NCBI RefSeq assembly: GCF_900112975.1
Contig: NZ_FONQ01000019.1
Span: forward strand, 1-59,421
DNA: 59,421 nt
Reading direction: 5' to 3'
Source of the DNA: Flavobacterium xueshanense
GTDB taxonomy: Bacteria; Bacteroidota; Bacteroidia; Flavobacteriales; Flavobacteriaceae
Shown here: positions 49,590 to 58,419 of the stretch, piece after piece
Position numbering within the stretch: position 1 is the stretch's first letter
How the letters are laid out: the number at the start of each line of letters is the position of its first letter
The notes under the pieces: model-generated
The model's input: only the letters and a program-made list of their open reading frames with translations
The model's database searches: none
Told to the model about the DNA's origin: nothing
Program-made: the position numbers and the translations under genes

Positions 49590-49667
49590 AATTAATTAAG
49601 TTTTAAGATTGTTCAAATTTATAATTCCTACTAAATAAAAGGTATGATAATTATCATGATTATTATT

Positions 49668-50084
49668 TTATTCTAAAAACTTAGCTTGCATTTCTTTGGT
49701 GGGAATCAGACAAGCTTCTTTTTTTCCGTACCATTTGTAGCGGTTTTTAGCGATATAATCGTAAATATAGTTGTTAAAAGAAGTGGGTAACATCGTAAAC
49801 AGTGTCGCAAAATAAAATATTCCTCCCAAATTTTTAGCAATTTCTAAAGCAGCTTCTGATTTTAAGTAGTAAGCAAAACCAGGGTGATACAGGATAATAC
49901 TGTCTGTTTTTTGAATATCAATTCCCAAATGTTGGATGATTTTTTGACCCAAATCAGATTGTAAAGCAACAAACCGAAAAATATCTTCAGTATCATGCTT
50001 AACTATCATCTGCACTGCTGAATCACACAAGTTGCAAACGCCGTCAAAGAGAATGATTTTTTTGTCTACAGGAATATTGAGCAT
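49668..50084 (-). CDS. Thiol-disulfide oxidoreductase of the DCC family (DUF393)
   Basis: The 138-residue product is a DCC protein: the motif ILFDGVCNLCDSAVQMIVKH near the start holds the redox-like CxxC, followed by FRFVALQSDLGQKIIQHLGI and DYIAKNRYKWYGKKEACLIP. The family has a thioredoxin-like fold and unknown partners in the cytoplasm. The length is usual. It lies 94 bp downstream of mutS2 on the same strand. Confidence 0.88.
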   Translation of the reverse strand: MLNIPVDKKIILFDGVCNLCDSAVQMIVKHDTEDIFRFVALQSDLGQKIIQHLGIDIQKTDSIILYHPGFAYYLKSEAALEIAKNLGGIFYFATLFTMLPTSFNNYIYDYIAKNRYKWYGKKEACLIPTKEMQAKFLE

Positions 50085-50178
50085 AATTTAAACTTTATAA
50101 TTCAACCGGATAGAAATTTCTCCTTCTTCGAAATGACAAAACGTGAGACGAGACTGAAAACTGCAAACTAAATACTGT

Positions 50179-52344
50179 TTATTTCTTCCCGGCTTCTACA
50201 AACTCCAGCGCTTCCAGACTCACTTTTGAAGTAAATACACCATAATTTACAGTTGCTTTATTTTTTTCGATAGCATCAATCGTTCCCACCGCTTTTCCAT
50301 CAAACATTCGTACGCGATCGCCTAATTTTAGAACTGGTTTTGGTTTTTCAATTACTACTTTTAATTTCTTCTCTTTCTTTTCTTTTCTAATTTCCTCAAC
50401 CTGAACTGTGATTTCTTCAATTACTTCTTTTTTCTTTTCTGTTAGTGCTTTAGTTTCTTTAACAGTTGCTTTTTTTCGTTTTGAATTTTCTATTTCAATG
50501 ATTTTCAAAAATTCACCTAGCAACTCTTTCTTGTTTTTATTATTAAAATATTTCTCCGAAATATCTTCAATTTTTTGACCGATGTATATTGTTTTCTGGT
50601 TGCTGTCATATAATTCCTGATAGCTTTCCAGTTTTTGTTTGATTTTCACATTGATAGTCTCCATTTTCTTGCCCTCTTCGCGTGCTTTTGTTTCTTCTTC
50701 TTTGAGGTTTTGTGATGTTTTTTCCATCTTTGAACGCTCTTTTTGAAGTGTGGCAATCGTTTTATCAAAACGTACTTTTCCAACTTCAATTTTCTTTTTG
50801 GCTCGATTTATTAAACTAAATGGAATTCCGTTTTTTAAAGCGACTTCAAAAGTAAAGGAACTTCCCGCTTGACCCATAGCCAATTTATACATGGGTTCTA
50901 ATGATTTTTCATCAAAAAGCATATTCGCATTGGTGGCAAAAGGCAATTCATTGGCCAGAATTTTTAGGTTTGAATAGTGAGTGGTAATAATCCCAAAAGC
51001 TTCTCGGTGATAAAACTCTTCTAAGAAAATTTCTGCTAAAGCACCTCCTAATTCTGGATCAGAACCGGTACCAAATTCATCAATCAGGAACATGGTTTTT
51101 CTATTGCACTTCTTTAGGAAGTAGTTCATGTTCTTTAGTCGGTAACTATATGTACTTAAATGATTTTCAATTGATTGATTGTCTCCAATATCTGTTAAAA
51201 TCCTATCGAATAAAAAAGTTTCACTGCGTTCATGAACTGGAATTAACATCCCAGATTGCAGCATCAGTTGCAACAACCCAACGGTTTTCAAAGAGATCGT
51301 TTTTCCTCCTGCGTTAGGTCCGGAAATTACAATAATTCTGCTTTCCTGACTGAGTTCAATAGTCTGCGGATGTGTTATTTCGTTTTTCTGTTTGTTATTC
51401 AAATATAAAATAGGATGGTACGCATCTCTAAAATAAACACGACGTTCCTCGGTAATTGTTGGCAAAATTCCGTTAATTCTGTTGGCGTATTTTGCTTTGG
51501 CAGCGATTACATCAATATCACTCAAGAAGTCCTGATATTGAATCAATAACGGTAAAAAAGGACGAATGTAATTGGACAGCTGTTTTAAAATCCGGGTGAT
51601 TTCTTCTTTTTCTTCATATTCTAAATTACTCAACTCACGAGAATATTGTAAGGTAGCTTCAGGTTCAATATAGGCGATACTTCCAGTCTTAGAACTACCC
51701 AAAATAGAACCTTTTACTTTACGACGGTACATTGCCATAACAGCTAGAACACGTCTGTTTTGTACAAAACTTTCTTTGATATCATCTAAATATCCCAAAG
51801 CAGCGTATTGCGTCAACGCAGATCCGAAACTTTGATTGACTTTGCCTCGAACCGCATTCATATTTCTGCGGATATTCAGTAAATCCGGCGACGCATTGTC
51901 TTTTATTTCGCCATATTTATCAACTACTTCATCGACCATCGTGATGATTTCTTTAGTGAGTTCAACTTGGTTAGCCCTTGCATTTAAATTTGGATAATAA
52001 TCCTCGAATTTTCTCAAAAAAGTCAAAAGGAAATTTACCGTTGAAGAAATAGTTGCAATCTTTCTAAAACTGCCCACTTCTAAAAAACTGTCCTCTATTG
52101 CAAGAAATTTTATCTCGTGCGTGATGGCGTCAAAACCATGATTGGGAATGGCATTGTTATTTTGAAAAGACGAAACATACTCTGATGTTTGCATTAATGC
52201 TTGCATTAACGTTTCCTTATCTTTAAAAGGGGTTATTTCGAAAGCTTTTTGTTTTCCAATATCAGTGTTGCAAATGGTCGAAATGGTTTCGAGTACAGCA
52301 GGAAATTGTAAATCTTGTAATGTTTTTTCGGTGATTGATATCAT
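50179..52344 (-). CDS. MutS2-family ATPase lacking the Smr domain
   Basis: The 721-residue product shows the MutS core and clamp (about 20-300) and the MutS ATPase with Walker A ISGPNAGGKTISLKTVG, FLIDEFGTGSDPELGGALAE and ITTHYSNLKILANELPF. A long coiled coil (about 510-600) and a basic linker follow, then a KOW-like module (KLGDRVRMFDGKAVGTIDAI). Bacillus MutS2 (about 785 residues) ends in an Smr nuclease or ribosome-splitting domain with an LDLRG motif; none is present here. MutS2 limits recombination or rescues collided ribosomes. A TATTTTTG box at 52368-52375 lies just before the start. Confidence 0.9.
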   Translation of the reverse strand: MISITEKTLQDLQFPAVLETISTICNTDIGKQKAFEITPFKDKETLMQALMQTSEYVSSFQNNNAIPNHGFDAITHEIKFLAIEDSFLEVGSFRKIATISSTVNFLLTFLRKFEDYYPNLNARANQVELTKEIITMVDEVVDKYGEIKDNASPDLLNIRRNMNAVRGKVNQSFGSALTQYAALGYLDDIKESFVQNRRVLAVMAMYRRKVKGSILGSSKTGSIAYIEPEATLQYSRELSNLEYEEKEEITRILKQLSNYIRPFLPLLIQYQDFLSDIDVIAAKAKYANRINGILPTITEERRVYFRDAYHPILYLNNKQKNEITHPQTIELSQESRIIVISGPNAGGKTISLKTVGLLQLMLQSGMLIPVHERSETFLFDRILTDIGDNQSIENHLSTYSYRLKNMNYFLKKCNRKTMFLIDEFGTGSDPELGGALAEIFLEEFYHREAFGIITTHYSNLKILANELPFATNANMLFDEKSLEPMYKLAMGQAGSSFTFEVALKNGIPFSLINRAKKKIEVGKVRFDKTIATLQKERSKMEKTSQNLKEEETKAREEGKKMETINVKIKQKLESYQELYDSNQKTIYIGQKIEDISEKYFNNKNKKELLGEFLKIIEIENSKRKKATVKETKALTEKKKEVIEEITVQVEEIRKEKKEKKLKVVIEKPKPVLKLGDRVRMFDGKAVGTIDAIEKNKATVNYGVFTSKVSLEALEFVEAGKK

Positions 52345-52367
52345 TTATCGTTTAATTCTTTTCAAGA

Positions 52368-52375
52368 CAAAAATA
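52368..52375 (-). promoter_or_regulatory. -7 promoter box of mutS2
   Basis: The minus strand reads TATTTTTG, 24 bp before the ATG. It is divergent from the ung box at 52465. Confidence 0.55.
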
Positions 52376-52464
52376 ACTAATAGTTAAGATAATTTAACAG
52401 ACTTTCACAAAGAATTAAAGAATGTTTATTGTCCTTTTTAGGTTTTAAAAAAAAAATCCCTTTG

Positions 52465-52472
52465 TATCTTTG
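52465..52472 (+). promoter_or_regulatory. -7 promoter box of ung
   Basis: TATCTTTG is a perfect match and lies 18 bp before the ATG at 52490. Confidence 0.6.
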
Positions 52473-52489
52473 CTTTCTAATACACAACT

Positions 52490-53170
52490 ATGCAAATCAC
52501 TCTAAATCCATCTTGGCAATCCATTTTATTAAACGAAATCAAGAAACCCTATTTTCCAGATTTAATGGAAACTGTTGATGAGGAGTATAAAAATCATACT
52601 TGTTATCCCCCAAAAGAATTAATTTTTGCCGCGTTTAATTATTGCAGTTTCAAAGAGGTAAAAGTGGTTATCATTGGCCAGGATCCGTATCACGGCAAAG
52701 GCGAAGCCAATGGTTTGTGTTTTTCTGTGAATGAAGGTGTGCGAATTCCTCCTTCGTTGCGCAATATTTTTCGGGAAATGAGTGAGGATTTAGGGACTAT
52801 TTTCATGCCCACTTCCGGTAATTTAGAAGCTTGGGCAAAACAAGGCGTTTTATTGTTGAATGCTTCTCTGACCGTTAGAGAAGACCATGCGAACAGCCAC
52901 AAACACTTGAAATGGAATGTTTTCACGGATGCTGTAATTCAAAAAATTTCCGAAGAAAAAGAACATGTCGTCTTCTTGCTTTGGGGGAATTTTGCCCATA
53001 AAAAAGGGCTTAAAATCGACCGAAACAAACATTTAGTTCTAGAATCCGGGCACCCGTCGCCTATGAGCGCAAATCAGGGGAAATGGTTTGGGAATAAACA
53101 TTTCAGTAAAACGAATACGTATTTAAAACAAAACGGGTTAGAGTTAATTAACTGGATTTCATTAGATTAA
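52490..53170 (+). CDS. ung: Uracil-DNA glycosylase (family 1)
   Basis: The 226-residue product is a family-1 Ung that cuts uracil from DNA. The catalytic water-activating motif is IGQDPYHGKGEANGLCFSVN (about residues 63-82), the uracil-binding Asn is in LLLNASLTV, and the leucine-loop is GHPSPMSANQGKWFG (about 184-198). The length is typical. It is divergent from mutS2, so two DNA-repair genes share one control region. Confidence 0.96.
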   Translation: MQITLNPSWQSILLNEIKKPYFPDLMETVDEEYKNHTCYPPKELIFAAFNYCSFKEVKVVIIGQDPYHGKGEANGLCFSVNEGVRIPPSLRNIFREMSEDLGTIFMPTSGNLEAWAKQGVLLLNASLTVREDHANSHKHLKWNVFTDAVIQKISEEKEHVVFLLWGNFAHKKGLKIDRNKHLVLESGHPSPMSANQGKWFGNKHFSKTNTYLKQNGLELINWISLD

Positions 53171-53211
53171 TTAAGTGATTTGAAGATGTAAATAGTTGTT
53201 TTACACAGTTT

Positions 53212-53317
53212 TGCGTGAGTGATGGTAGTGGAGCTCTTTTTTAAGAGGCGTTTCAGCCTGTAAAAAAAGCGGGAACGTACAGCACGACCTGAAGTTTTTA
53301 CGTAAGGTCACGCCCAA
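53212..53317 (+). repeat. Dispersed imperfect-palindrome repeat, copy 3
   Basis: The copy starts TGCGTGAGTGATGGTAGTGG and ends with AGCGGGAACGTACAGCACG then ACC, followed by AAGTTTTTACGTAAGGTCAC and GCCC. An inner arm pair (GGCGTTTCAGCC region with TTTTTT and AAAAAA) forms the stem. It shares TGCGTGAG at one end and GGTCACGCCC at the other with copy 4. It lies in the gap between ung and the DUF4258-type gene. Confidence 0.75.
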
Positions 53318-53371
53318 ATTAAAATATTGTTATTGGAAAAATTCAACCGTAAATAGGACTAAATAAATGTC

Positions 53372-53746
53372 TTACTTTTTAATAATATCCTCTAAAATAG
53401 CTTTATCTGAGTAATTAATGACTTTCAGGGTAACCTCTTGGTTTTTGATTGTTTTACCTTCGATGATGTATAACTTTCCTTTTTTTAGTTCGATATTGCT
53501 TTTGTCAAAATCTACATCACCAAATTGTAGTGTGTTTTTTATATCGGCAGTATCAATCCATTTTTCAGCCAAAATCACAGAAGCCTTATCCGAATAATAA
53601 AAAGGTTTGTTTCTTAAATCATTTAAAACTCTTGCATTTGGAAAATAATTACAGCGGGTGTCTTTGCCACTGAAAACTAACGCTACAAAAAACAGTCCTA
53701 TTACTAAACCTACCAAATAATAGGCAAAACGATGTATAAACTTCAT
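53372..53746 (-). CDS. DUF4258-type protein
   Basis: The 124-residue product has an N-terminal membrane helix (FAYYLVGLVIGLFFVALVFS) followed by GKDTRCNYFPNARVLNDLRN and a compact domain with VILAEKWIDTADIKNTLQFG and LKKGKLYIIEGKTIKNQEVT. It matches flavobacterial DUF4258 proteins. The start at 53746 is supported by a perfect TACCTTTG box (53762-53769) 15 bp upstream. The function is unknown. It is read the same way as the alanine dehydrogenase gene upstream of it. Confidence 0.7.
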   Translation of the reverse strand: MKFIHRFAYYLVGLVIGLFFVALVFSGKDTRCNYFPNARVLNDLRNKPFYYSDKASVILAEKWIDTADIKNTLQFGDVDFDKSNIELKKGKLYIIEGKTIKNQEVTLKVINYSDKAILEDIIKK

Positions 53747-53761
53747 GAATTAAATTTTTTG

Positions 53762-53769
53762 CAAAGGTA
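53762..53769 (-). promoter_or_regulatory. -7 promoter box of the DUF4258-type gene
   Basis: The minus strand reads TACCTTTG, a perfect match, and lies 15 bp before the start codon in the short gap after the alanine dehydrogenase gene. Confidence 0.6.
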
Positions 53770-53782
53770 GAAGAAAGTTTTC

Positions 53783-54982
53783 TTAAAAAACAATTAAATT
53801 AATGTCGTTATAAGGTAGATCGAACCATTCGCCGATAGAACAATTAGTAAGGATTCCGTGGTACATGTAAACGCCGTTTTTCAATCCTTTATCACAACGG
53901 ATAGCGCTTTCGATGCCTCCGTCCTCCGCAATTTTCATTAAATAAGGGGAAATTATATTACTTATGGAAAGCGATGCAGTTTTTGAATATCGGGAAGGGA
54001 TATTGGGTACGCAATAATGCAAAACATTGTTTTTGATAAACGTAGGTTTCTCATGCGAAGTCACTTCCGAAGTCTCAAAACAACCGCCGGTATCAATACT
54101 TACATCGACAATTACGGCACCATTTTTCATGTGCTCCACCATCGTTTCCGTAACAATTACAGGACAACGTTCTTTGCCTCGCATAGCGCCAATAGCCACG
54201 TCACAACGTCTCAACGCTTTGAGTAAAGCTTTAGGTTGAATCGTGGAAGTAAATATCCGTTGGTTCAAATTATTCTGTAAACGACGTAATTTGGTGATAG
54301 AATTATCAAAAACTTTTACACTGGCACCTAAACCAATAGCGGTTTTGGCAGCAAATTCTCCAACGGTTCCTGCGCCCAAAATAACTACATCAGTAGGAGG
54401 AACTCCGGTAATGTTCCCGAATAATAATCCTTTTCCGAATTCATTGGTAATCATCAACTCGGCAGCAATTAAAATCGAGGCCGTTCCCGCAATTTCGCTC
54501 AAGGATTTAACCGCAGGATACGTTCCGTCTTCATCCTTGATGTATTCAAAAGCGAGAGCGGTAATTTTCTTTTTGGTCAAAGCTTCAAAATACGTTTTCT
54601 TGCGGGTTTTCAACTGAATCGCGGACAGCAAAATCGTCTGCGGATTCATCATTTCTATTTCAGCAAGGGTGGCTGGTTCCACTTTCAAAATCATGGGGCA
54701 ACTGAAGACTTTCTTGGTGTCATTAGTGATTTGGGCACCTGCATCAGAATATTCTTTATCGGTATAACTTGAACTCAATCCCGCTCCTGCTTCAATCATT
54801 ACGCGATGGCCATGATAGGTAAGCGAGTTAACAGCATCTGGGGTAAGACAAATTCGGCGTTCCTGATAACTCGTTTCCTTTGGAATACCAATAAAAAGTT
54901 CGCTTTTTTGTCTTGCAATTTCCAGTTTTTCCTCTTGTGGTAAAAGCTGCTGTTTGGTGAATGGCGTTATAGTTATTGACAT
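53783..54982 (-). CDS. ald: Alanine dehydrogenase
   Basis: The 399-residue product belongs to the alanine dehydrogenase/transhydrogenase N-terminal family. It shows IGIPKETSYQERRICLTPDA and HRVMIEAGAGLSSSYTDKEY, the Rossmann motif VILGAGTVGEFAAKTAIGLG, then GAMRGKERCPVIVTETMVEH. NAD-dependent alanine dehydrogenases are about 370 residues, so a 30-residue N-terminal extension is present here. It makes pyruvate and ammonia from alanine. The gene is followed by the DUF4258-type gene. Confidence 0.88.
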   Translation of the reverse strand: MSITITPFTKQQLLPQEEKLEIARQKSELFIGIPKETSYQERRICLTPDAVNSLTYHGHRVMIEAGAGLSSSYTDKEYSDAGAQITNDTKKVFSCPMILKVEPATLAEIEMMNPQTILLSAIQLKTRKKTYFEALTKKKITALAFEYIKDEDGTYPAVKSLSEIAGTASILIAAELMITNEFGKGLLFGNITGVPPTDVVILGAGTVGEFAAKTAIGLGASVKVFDNSITKLRRLQNNLNQRIFTSTIQPKALLKALRRCDVAIGAMRGKERCPVIVTETMVEHMKNGAVIVDVSIDTGGCFETSEVTSHEKPTFIKNNVLHYCVPNIPSRYSKTASLSISNIISPYLMKIAEDGGIESAIRCDKGLKNGVYMYHGILTNCSIGEWFDLPYNDINLIVF

Positions 54983-55054
54983 TGATGTTGTTAAATTAAG
55001 GGTACAATTTACGTAAAAAGATTTATAAACGGCACAAATTCAATCTTGTTAAAT

Positions 55055-55549
55055 TCACATGGAATGCAACAAATCTTTGCGAATGATTCTTTCCATTTTT
55101 ATATCGGCTCGTTCATAAACTCCATCCTCTAAAGGAATTTCTACGAAACCAAATTTTTCATACAAATGTATCGCTGACAGTAATTTCCGGTTTGAATATA
55201 AAATCAGTTTCTCTATTCCTTTTGCTTCAGCAATATCAAAGCAATGCAAAATCAGTTTTTTACCAATTCCTAATCCTTGTGCGCTATCTGTTACACCCAT
55301 TTTGCTCAATTCGAAGGTTGTGCTGTCAATTTTAATTAAGGATACGGTACCAACGATTTCATCTTTATATTTCGCGTAAAAAATCATTCCGCCTTTGTCA
55401 ATAATCTGACCTTGCGGATCCGAAAGTACGATTTCATCTTTGGGTTCAACCCTAAAATGTTTTTGCAGCCATTCCAGATTTAATATTTTTACAGCTTCTT
55501 TGTAAGTTGGAGAAAAAGGAATTATTGCTATAGTATTGTCTACATTCAT
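55055..55549 (-). CDS. GNAT-family N-acetyltransferase
   Basis: The 164-residue product is a GNAT: motif D/A region IDSTTFELSKMGVTDSAQGL followed by GIGKKLILHCFDIAEAKGIE with the RxxGxG-like acetyl-CoA loop, then LYEKFGFVEIP. The substrate is unknown. The start is placed at the ATG at 55549, eight bases after the tsaE stop codon, because a longer frame would overlap tsaE. It is probably co-transcribed with tsaE. Confidence 0.85.
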   Translation of the reverse strand: MNVDNTIAIIPFSPTYKEAVKILNLEWLQKHFRVEPKDEIVLSDPQGQIIDKGGMIFYAKYKDEIVGTVSLIKIDSTTFELSKMGVTDSAQGLGIGKKLILHCFDIAEAKGIEKLILYSNRKLLSAIHLYEKFGFVEIPLEDGVYERADIKMERIIRKDLLHSM

Positions 55550-55557
55550 AATTACTT

Positions 55558-55965
55558 TTAGCTTAAAGTTAATAAACGTTTTCCGTCCGCGAGTAGTGAA
55601 ATACTGATAACGGAATGGGTTTTCGGAATCAAATTTGGAATCTTCTCTGCCCATTCTATAAAACACCAATTGCCGGAATACAAATAATCGTCAATTCCCA
55701 TATCCAGCGCTTCCACTTCATCATTCAATCTGTAAAAATCAAAATGATAAACCAACTGATTGTCATTAGCTTCATATTCATTAACTAAAGAAAAGGTTGG
55801 GCTGCTTGTTGCACCGGTTACTCCAAGCGTTTTGCACAATTGCTTAATTAAAGTTGTTTTTCCAACGCCCATTTCTCCGTGAAAAAGAATCACTTTTTTG
55901 GGGTTATTTGCCATGATTTTTTGAGCAACTTCCTCGAGTTGATCTAAAGAAAAAGTAACATTCAT
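55558..55965 (-). CDS. tsaE: tRNA threonylcarbamoyladenosine biosynthesis ATPase TsaE
   Basis: The 135-residue product is TsaE, the small ATPase of the TsaB-TsaD-TsaE complex that makes t6A37 in ANN-decoding tRNAs. Walker A is GEMGVGKTTLIKQL (about residues 30-43), followed by SSPTFSLVNEY and the Walker B-like FHFDFYRL and CFIEWAEKI. It lies upstream of the GNAT gene and 57 bp after porX on the same strand. The YrdC-type partner is at 43.1 kb. Confidence 0.94.
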   Translation of the reverse strand: MNVTFSLDQLEEVAQKIMANNPKKVILFHGEMGVGKTTLIKQLCKTLGVTGATSSPTFSLVNEYEANDNQLVYHFDFYRLNDEVEALDMGIDDYLYSGNWCFIEWAEKIPNLIPKTHSVISISLLADGKRLLTLS

Positions 55966-56022
55966 TCTTTTATATTTGTTTAAAAGTTTAAGGCTCTCGC
56001 CGAAAACTGAGACTGGAATTTC

Positions 56023-57576
56023 CTATCGAGGGTTAAAAACTAAAAACGGAATAATCATTTCTTCCAATGAAATTCCACCGTGCTGATAAGTGTTTTTGTA
56101 ATAACTCACATAATGATTGTAGTTATTGACATACGCTAAAAACAAATCATTTTTTGCAAAAATATAAGAACTGCTCATATTTATGGTCGGCAAACCAATA
56201 TTTTTGGGTTCTTTTACGGCATAAACATCTTTGTGTTCGTAAGTCAAACTGCGTCCGGTTTTGTAACGTAAATTCAAACTGGTGTTTTTGTCACCTACCA
56301 CTTTCGATGGATTTTTTACATTTATCGTTCCGTGATCCGTGGTCAAAATCAATTTAAAACCCATTTTTTGAGCCTGTTGAATGATTTCTAACAGCGGGGA
56401 ATTCTTAAACCAACTCAACGTCAATGAGCGATACGCTTTGTTATCGGAGGCCAATTCTTTCACGACATCCATCTCCGTTTTGGCGTGCGAAAGCATATCA
56501 ACAAAGTTGTATACTACTGTCACTAAATCATTATCTTTTAATGATTTAAAACTCTCAGCTAATTTTTTTCCGCTGGCAAGACTGGTTATTTTAAAATATT
56601 CTTGCTTGATATTTAAACCTAATCGTTTCAAGTGCGCCGTCAAAAATTCCGCTTCAAAAAGATTTTTTCCGCCTTCTTCCGGGTCATTTTTCCAGTATTG
56701 TGGAAACTGTTTTTCCATTTCCAATGGCGTCAAACCGGAGAAAATAGCGTTTCTCGCGTATTGAGTGGCAGTAGGAAGGATAGAGTAGTAAGGCACTTCT
56801 TTTTCCAGTTTGTAGTAATTTCCAACTACACTTTCAAAGGTTTTCCACTGATCGTAGCGAAGATTATCAACCACGACAAACAAAATGGGCTTGTCTTTTT
56901 TCTTGAGTTCAGGAAGCACTAATTCTTTGAATAAGGTATGCGATTGAACGGGTTTGTCCGCTTTTGGTGCAAACCAATCCTCATAATTGCGCTCAATAAA
57001 TTTTCCAAATTGGGAATTAGCTTCTGTTTTCTGGGATTCCAAAATTTCAATCATGCTCTGATCGTCGATGTTTTCCAATTCCAGTTCCCAAAAAATCAAT
57101 TTCTTATACAACTCAATCCAATCTTCATAGGAATTCACCATTGCCATTTCCAAGGTGATTTTTCTAAATTCTTTCTGATAATCCAGCGTAGTTTTTTGCG
57201 AAATCAATCGGGAATGATCCAGATTTTTCTTCAAACTCAACAAAATTTGGTTTGGATTCACAGGTTTGATTAAATAATCGGCAATTTTAGAACCTATGGC
57301 TTCCTCCATAATGTATTCTTCCTCGCTTTTCGTAATCATAATCGTTGGAACCGAAGATTTTTTTTCCTTCATTTCTGACAGCGTTTCCAAGCCGCTCATT
57401 CCGGGCATATTTTCATCCAGAAAAACAATATCAAAATTATTTTCTTCAAAAATACCAATGGCGTCCAACCCGTTATTGCAGGTTGTTACCTCGTAATTTT
57501 TCTTTTCCAGAAATAATATATGTGGTTTCAAAAGGTCGATTTCATCATCTACCCAAAGTATTTTTATTTTATCCAT
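56023..57576 (-). CDS. porX: PorX: response regulator with PglZ domain (type IX secretion)
   Basis: The 517-residue product has a receiver domain (residues 1-122: acidic D10-D11, phospho-site D54 in IVFLDENMPGMSG, T82 and K104 in DYLIKPVNP), a helical linker (about 125-200), and a PglZ domain (about 220-517) with FVVVDNLRYDQWKTFESVVG, YNFVDMLSHAKTEM and LTTDHGTINVKNP, which carry the metal-binding residues of the alkaline-phosphatase fold. This is PorX, which with the kinase PorY and the sigma factor SigP controls the type IX secretion genes in Porphyromonas, and whose PglZ part has been shown to be a phosphodiesterase. It lies upstream of tsaE on the same strand. Confidence 0.95.
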   Translation of the reverse strand: MDKIKILWVDDEIDLLKPHILFLEKKNYEVTTCNNGLDAIGIFEENNFDIVFLDENMPGMSGLETLSEMKEKKSSVPTIMITKSEEEYIMEEAIGSKIADYLIKPVNPNQILLSLKKNLDHSRLISQKTTLDYQKEFRKITLEMAMVNSYEDWIELYKKLIFWELELENIDDQSMIEILESQKTEANSQFGKFIERNYEDWFAPKADKPVQSHTLFKELVLPELKKKDKPILFVVVDNLRYDQWKTFESVVGNYYKLEKEVPYYSILPTATQYARNAIFSGLTPLEMEKQFPQYWKNDPEEGGKNLFEAEFLTAHLKRLGLNIKQEYFKITSLASGKKLAESFKSLKDNDLVTVVYNFVDMLSHAKTEMDVVKELASDNKAYRSLTLSWFKNSPLLEIIQQAQKMGFKLILTTDHGTINVKNPSKVVGDKNTSLNLRYKTGRSLTYEHKDVYAVKEPKNIGLPTINMSSSYIFAKNDLFLAYVNNYNHYVSYYKNTYQHGGISLEEMIIPFLVFNPR

Positions 57577-57731
57577 AATTGAATCAACAAGTGTTGTAAC
57601 ATACTAAATTAAAGTGCCAAATTACATTTTTTTGCAACGGCTCCCTGCTAATATTATGATAATTTTATAACACACTTATGCTGTATTTTATAAAATTACA
57701 ATTCGCTTCCGTTTTGCTTTATATTTGCTTT

Positions 57732-57835
57732 TGGGCGTGCCTCATCCTCCGTAAACTCCGTCCGGGTCGGGCTGTACGCTGTATCTTTCCTTTTTAAAGA
57801 AAAAAGGAAAGGATGCCGCTTCCATCCCTCACGCA
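57732..57835 (-). repeat. Dispersed imperfect-palindrome repeat, copy 4
   Basis: On the minus strand it reads TGCGTGAGGGATGGAAGCGG, CATCCTTTCCTTTTTTC, then TTTAAAAAGGAAAGATACAG and CGTACAGCCCGACC, ending GGGGCACGCCC-like at the far side. The stem CTTTCC-TTTTT with AAAAA-GGAAAG spans 57785-57811. Its ends match those of copy 3. Confidence 0.8.
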
Positions 57836-57927
57836 CTTGATAGAATGATTTCGGTTTATAACTCCGTTTGAGAAGAAAAGTATTCTGCAAATTAAATCGG
57901 ATTGTGTTATTTGTAATTAATTTATTA

Positions 57928-57935
57928 TATATTTG
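57928..57935 (+). promoter_or_regulatory. -7 promoter box of the small lipoprotein gene
   Basis: TATATTTG matches TAnnTTTG and lies 45 bp before the ATG at 57981. Confidence 0.5.
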
Positions 57936-57980
57936 GATCTCATGTATTTGTCTAAAGTTATTAATCCTTAAAATATAATT

Positions 57981-58382
57981 ATGAAAAAACTAATTTTAGT
58001 ATTATTAATTATGACAGCTTTACATTGTAAATCTCAAAACTATGAAGCTAAAGAAATTAACAATTTAGAATTATCTAATATAATTGGAAATATAAGTGCT
58101 TTCAAAACATACCCTTTAACTGATAATGTAGTCAATATAGTTATTATTAAAAACCTAACAGGGAGTGCAAAAAACAAAGAATCAGGTGAAGTTTCAAATA
58201 ATCTATATTTAACAAAGTGCGAATTTGGAGAACTCCCAATTTGCAAATTATATTTATTGGAGGATTTTATAAATTTACATATTGACAAAGCATATGAAGA
58301 TAAAAAAAATATCAAAATTAATATTACATCTGGAAATTACAAAAGACGTAAATTAAGTACAATTTTAATCTCAAAAAATTAA
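57981..58382 (+). CDS. Hypothetical lipoprotein, 133 aa
   Basis: The product has an SPII-like signal peptide (KKLILVLLIMTALHCKS, Cys about 16) and a mature domain that is not recognised: NNLELSNIIGNISAFKTYPL, NVVNIVIIKNLTGSAKNKES and CEFGELPICKLYLLEDFINL. The C-terminus is basic (SGNYKRRKLSTILISKN). Two more cysteines (LTKCEFGELPIC) could form a disulfide. It lies in a region of relics between porX and the IS30 piece, and its AT-rich codon use fits acquired DNA. A terminator follows at 58420. Confidence 0.65.
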   Translation: MKKLILVLLIMTALHCKSQNYEAKEINNLELSNIIGNISAFKTYPLTDNVVNIVIIKNLTGSAKNKESGEVSNNLYLTKCEFGELPICKLYLLEDFINLHIDKAYEDKKNIKINITSGNYKRRKLSTILISKN

Positions 58383-58419
58383 TAGATGCAATCCTTTTTA
58401 AGTTTTTGGTTAAAAGAGA

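Noticed and set aside
55550..55669. A 40-residue N-terminal extension of the GNAT protein
   Set aside because: It overlaps the end of tsaE in another frame and is not GNAT-like; the ATG at 55549 lies just after the tsaE stop.
57696..57890. A 64-codon minus-strand frame
   Set aside because: It is a translation of repeat copy 4, with no sign of selection on the protein.
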